DNA of 7,620 nt from JAHDHW01 sp964551455. GTDB lineage: Bacteria; Bacteroidota; Bacteroidia; Chitinophagales; Saprospiraceae. The notes under the pieces are model-generated. The model ran no database searches and had not been told where the DNA came from. It saw nothing but the letters and a program-made list of their open reading frames with translations. The stretch lies in NCBI GenBank assembly GCA_964551455.1, contig CAZKDA010000225.1, positions 1-7,620 of the forward strand, read 5' to 3'. Made by a program: the position numbers and the translations under genes. Of the stretch, positions 6,835 through 7,620 are shown piece by piece (within the stretch, counting starts at the first letter, position 1; every line of letters begins with the position of its first letter).

Positions 6835-6855
6835 TTTCAAATGTTATGTAAATGA

Positions 6856-7404
6856 TTATGTTTGTTTTTCTACCTGCATGAAATTCAACTCTACTTCTGT
6901 ACCTCTTCCAAATATTTTTACAATGACTTTCAGCTTTTTCTTTTCTTCATTGACCTCCTGGATGTCTCCAACGAATTCACTAAAAGGCCCATCAATTATT
7001 TTAACGGTTTCACCAACGATGAACGGTTCGATGAGGGCTTCTCCGATATCCTGGGAATCATCGACTTTACCGAGCATGCGATTAGCTTCGGCTTGTTGCA
7101 TCGGTATGGGGTCATTTTTCCCAAGAAAATGGATAACGTTTGGGATATTGGCAATGGTTTGAACGACATCGCCTTTGAATTTGGAAGGAGCGGCTTCCAG
7201 AAGGATATAACCCGGTAGGATGTTCCGTTCGAGTATCACCTTTTTACCGTTTCTGATCTTATAAACCTTTTCAGAAGGCACCAAGACCTGGGAAATAAAT
7301 TCTTTCCAGCCCGAACGTTGGATCTCCAACTCGATCCGTTCTTTTATTTTCCTTTCCTTTCCACTAATAACTCTTAGGGAATACCATTTTTTTTCTTCGG
7401 ACAT
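6856..7404 (-). CDS. nusG: Transcription termination/antitermination factor NusG
   Basis: A 182-residue NusG, which binds the RNA polymerase clamp and, through its KOW domain, contacts Rho or ribosomal protein S10. The NGN domain spans about 1-115, beginning KKWYSLRVISGKERKIKERI (5-24) and including the polymerase-facing VLVPSEKV (40-47) and ILPGYILLE (62-70). A linker rich in acidic residues (about 113-126) leads to the KOW domain (127-180) with VGETVKIIDGPFSEFVG (130-146) and the final VELNFMQVEK strand. The frame stays open upstream to an ATG at 7554, which would add 50 residues; I reject that start because the extra stretch overlaps secE in another frame and does not resemble NusG. The ATG at 7404 lies 29 nt after the secE stop and gives MSEEKKWYSLRV, as expected. 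Confidence 0.97.
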   Translation of the reverse strand: MSEEKKWYSLRVISGKERKIKERIELEIQRSGWKEFISQVLVPSEKVYKIRNGKKVILERNILPGYILLEAAPSKFKGDVVQTIANIPNVIHFLGKNDPIPMQQAEANRMLGKVDDSQDIGEALIEPFIVGETVKIIDGPFSEFVGDIQEVNEEKKKLKVIVKIFGRGTEVELNFMQVEKQT

Positions 7405-7433
7405 TAGAAGGCAATTTAAAAACTTGACCCGGC

Positions 7434-7620
7434 TTATCCTGGATAGACAAAATCCAGTGCTTGCCGGGAAACCAGGTCCATCAAAAATATGACGATAGCA
7501 ATAATCAATGAGGCGACCAACACCAGGATGGTACTGCTTTGTAAGCTGGACCAACTTGGCCAGGTTACTTTGTTTACCAGCTCATTGTAACTTTCGATAA
7601 TGTACAATTTAAGTCGTTCC
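7434..7620 (-). CDS. secE: Preprotein translocase subunit SecE (5' edge at the window border)
   Basis: Reading the minus strand from 7619 gives 61 residues, starting ERLKLYIIESYNELVNKVTW and ending LDFVYPG before a TAA at 7436-7434. SecE stabilises SecY in the membrane-embedded SecYEG protein channel. The amphipathic cytoplasmic helix with NELVNKVTWPSW (visible residues 12-23) is the family hallmark, the conserved TWP lying before the membrane anchor. A single hydrophobic span follows at about 29-47 (SSTILVLVASLIIAIVIFLM). This is the short, single-span type of about 62 residues, not the three-span E. coli type. The base at 7620 is a G on the coding strand; it may be the last base of the ATG, in which case only two bases of the gene are missing. 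That is inference. The secE-nusG order is widespread in bacteria and supports the call. Confidence 0.93.
   Translation of the reverse strand, partial: ERLKLYIIESYNELVNKVTWPSWSSLQSSTILVLVASLIIAIVIFLMDLVSRQALDFVYPG

Overview
The window is a single, tightly packed housekeeping operon, read entirely from the minus strand. In transcription order (high to low coordinates) it holds secE (3' part, possibly all but the first bases of its start codon), nusG, rplK (L11), rplA (L1), rplJ (L10), rplL (L7/L12), rpoB (RNA polymerase beta) and the 5' end of rpoC (beta'). The organism is most likely a member of the Bacteroidota. RpoB is 1269 residues and SecE is a short single-span protein of the type I recall from that phylum. 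None of the seven visible start codons has a Shine-Dalgarno sequence; they follow A/T-rich leaders instead. I suspect a Saprospirales or Chitinophagales-like lineage, but the sequence alone does not settle this.

Layout: 7620-7434 secE; 29-nt gap; 7404-6856 nusG; 88-nt gap with an 8-bp inverted repeat; 6767-6306 rplK; 97-nt gap with a small hairpin and a short direct repeat; 6208-5519 rplA; 28-nt gap; 5490-4963 rplJ; 95-nt gap that turns very A/T-rich before rplL; 4867-4481 rplL; 186-nt gap with a perfect 14-bp stem hairpin; 4294-485 rpoB; 80-nt gap; 404 to 1 rpoC, running off the window. No stretch of more than 300 bases lacks a gene, and I saw no tRNA, mobile element, CRISPR array or convincing Bacteroidota-type promoter (TAnnTTTG -7 box) in the gaps.

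The genes join three linked functions: protein export (SecE of the SecYEG channel), transcription elongation and transcription-translation coupling (NusG, beta, beta'), and the two mobile stalks of the 50S subunit (L1 stalk; L11, L10 and L7/L12 GTPase-associated stalk). The classic E. coli controls would be L1 feedback at rplK, L10 feedback at the rplJ leader and partial termination plus RNase III processing between rplL and rpoB. Here the rplA-rplJ gap is too short for an L10 leader, whereas the rplL-rpoB gap does carry a strong hairpin where an attenuator or processing site would be expected.

I found no undescribed biological system. The coding genes are ordinary and intact; the points worth a second look are the intergenic RNA structures, the lack of Shine-Dalgarno sites with a recurring TTCAA element before four start codons, and the nusG start-site trap.
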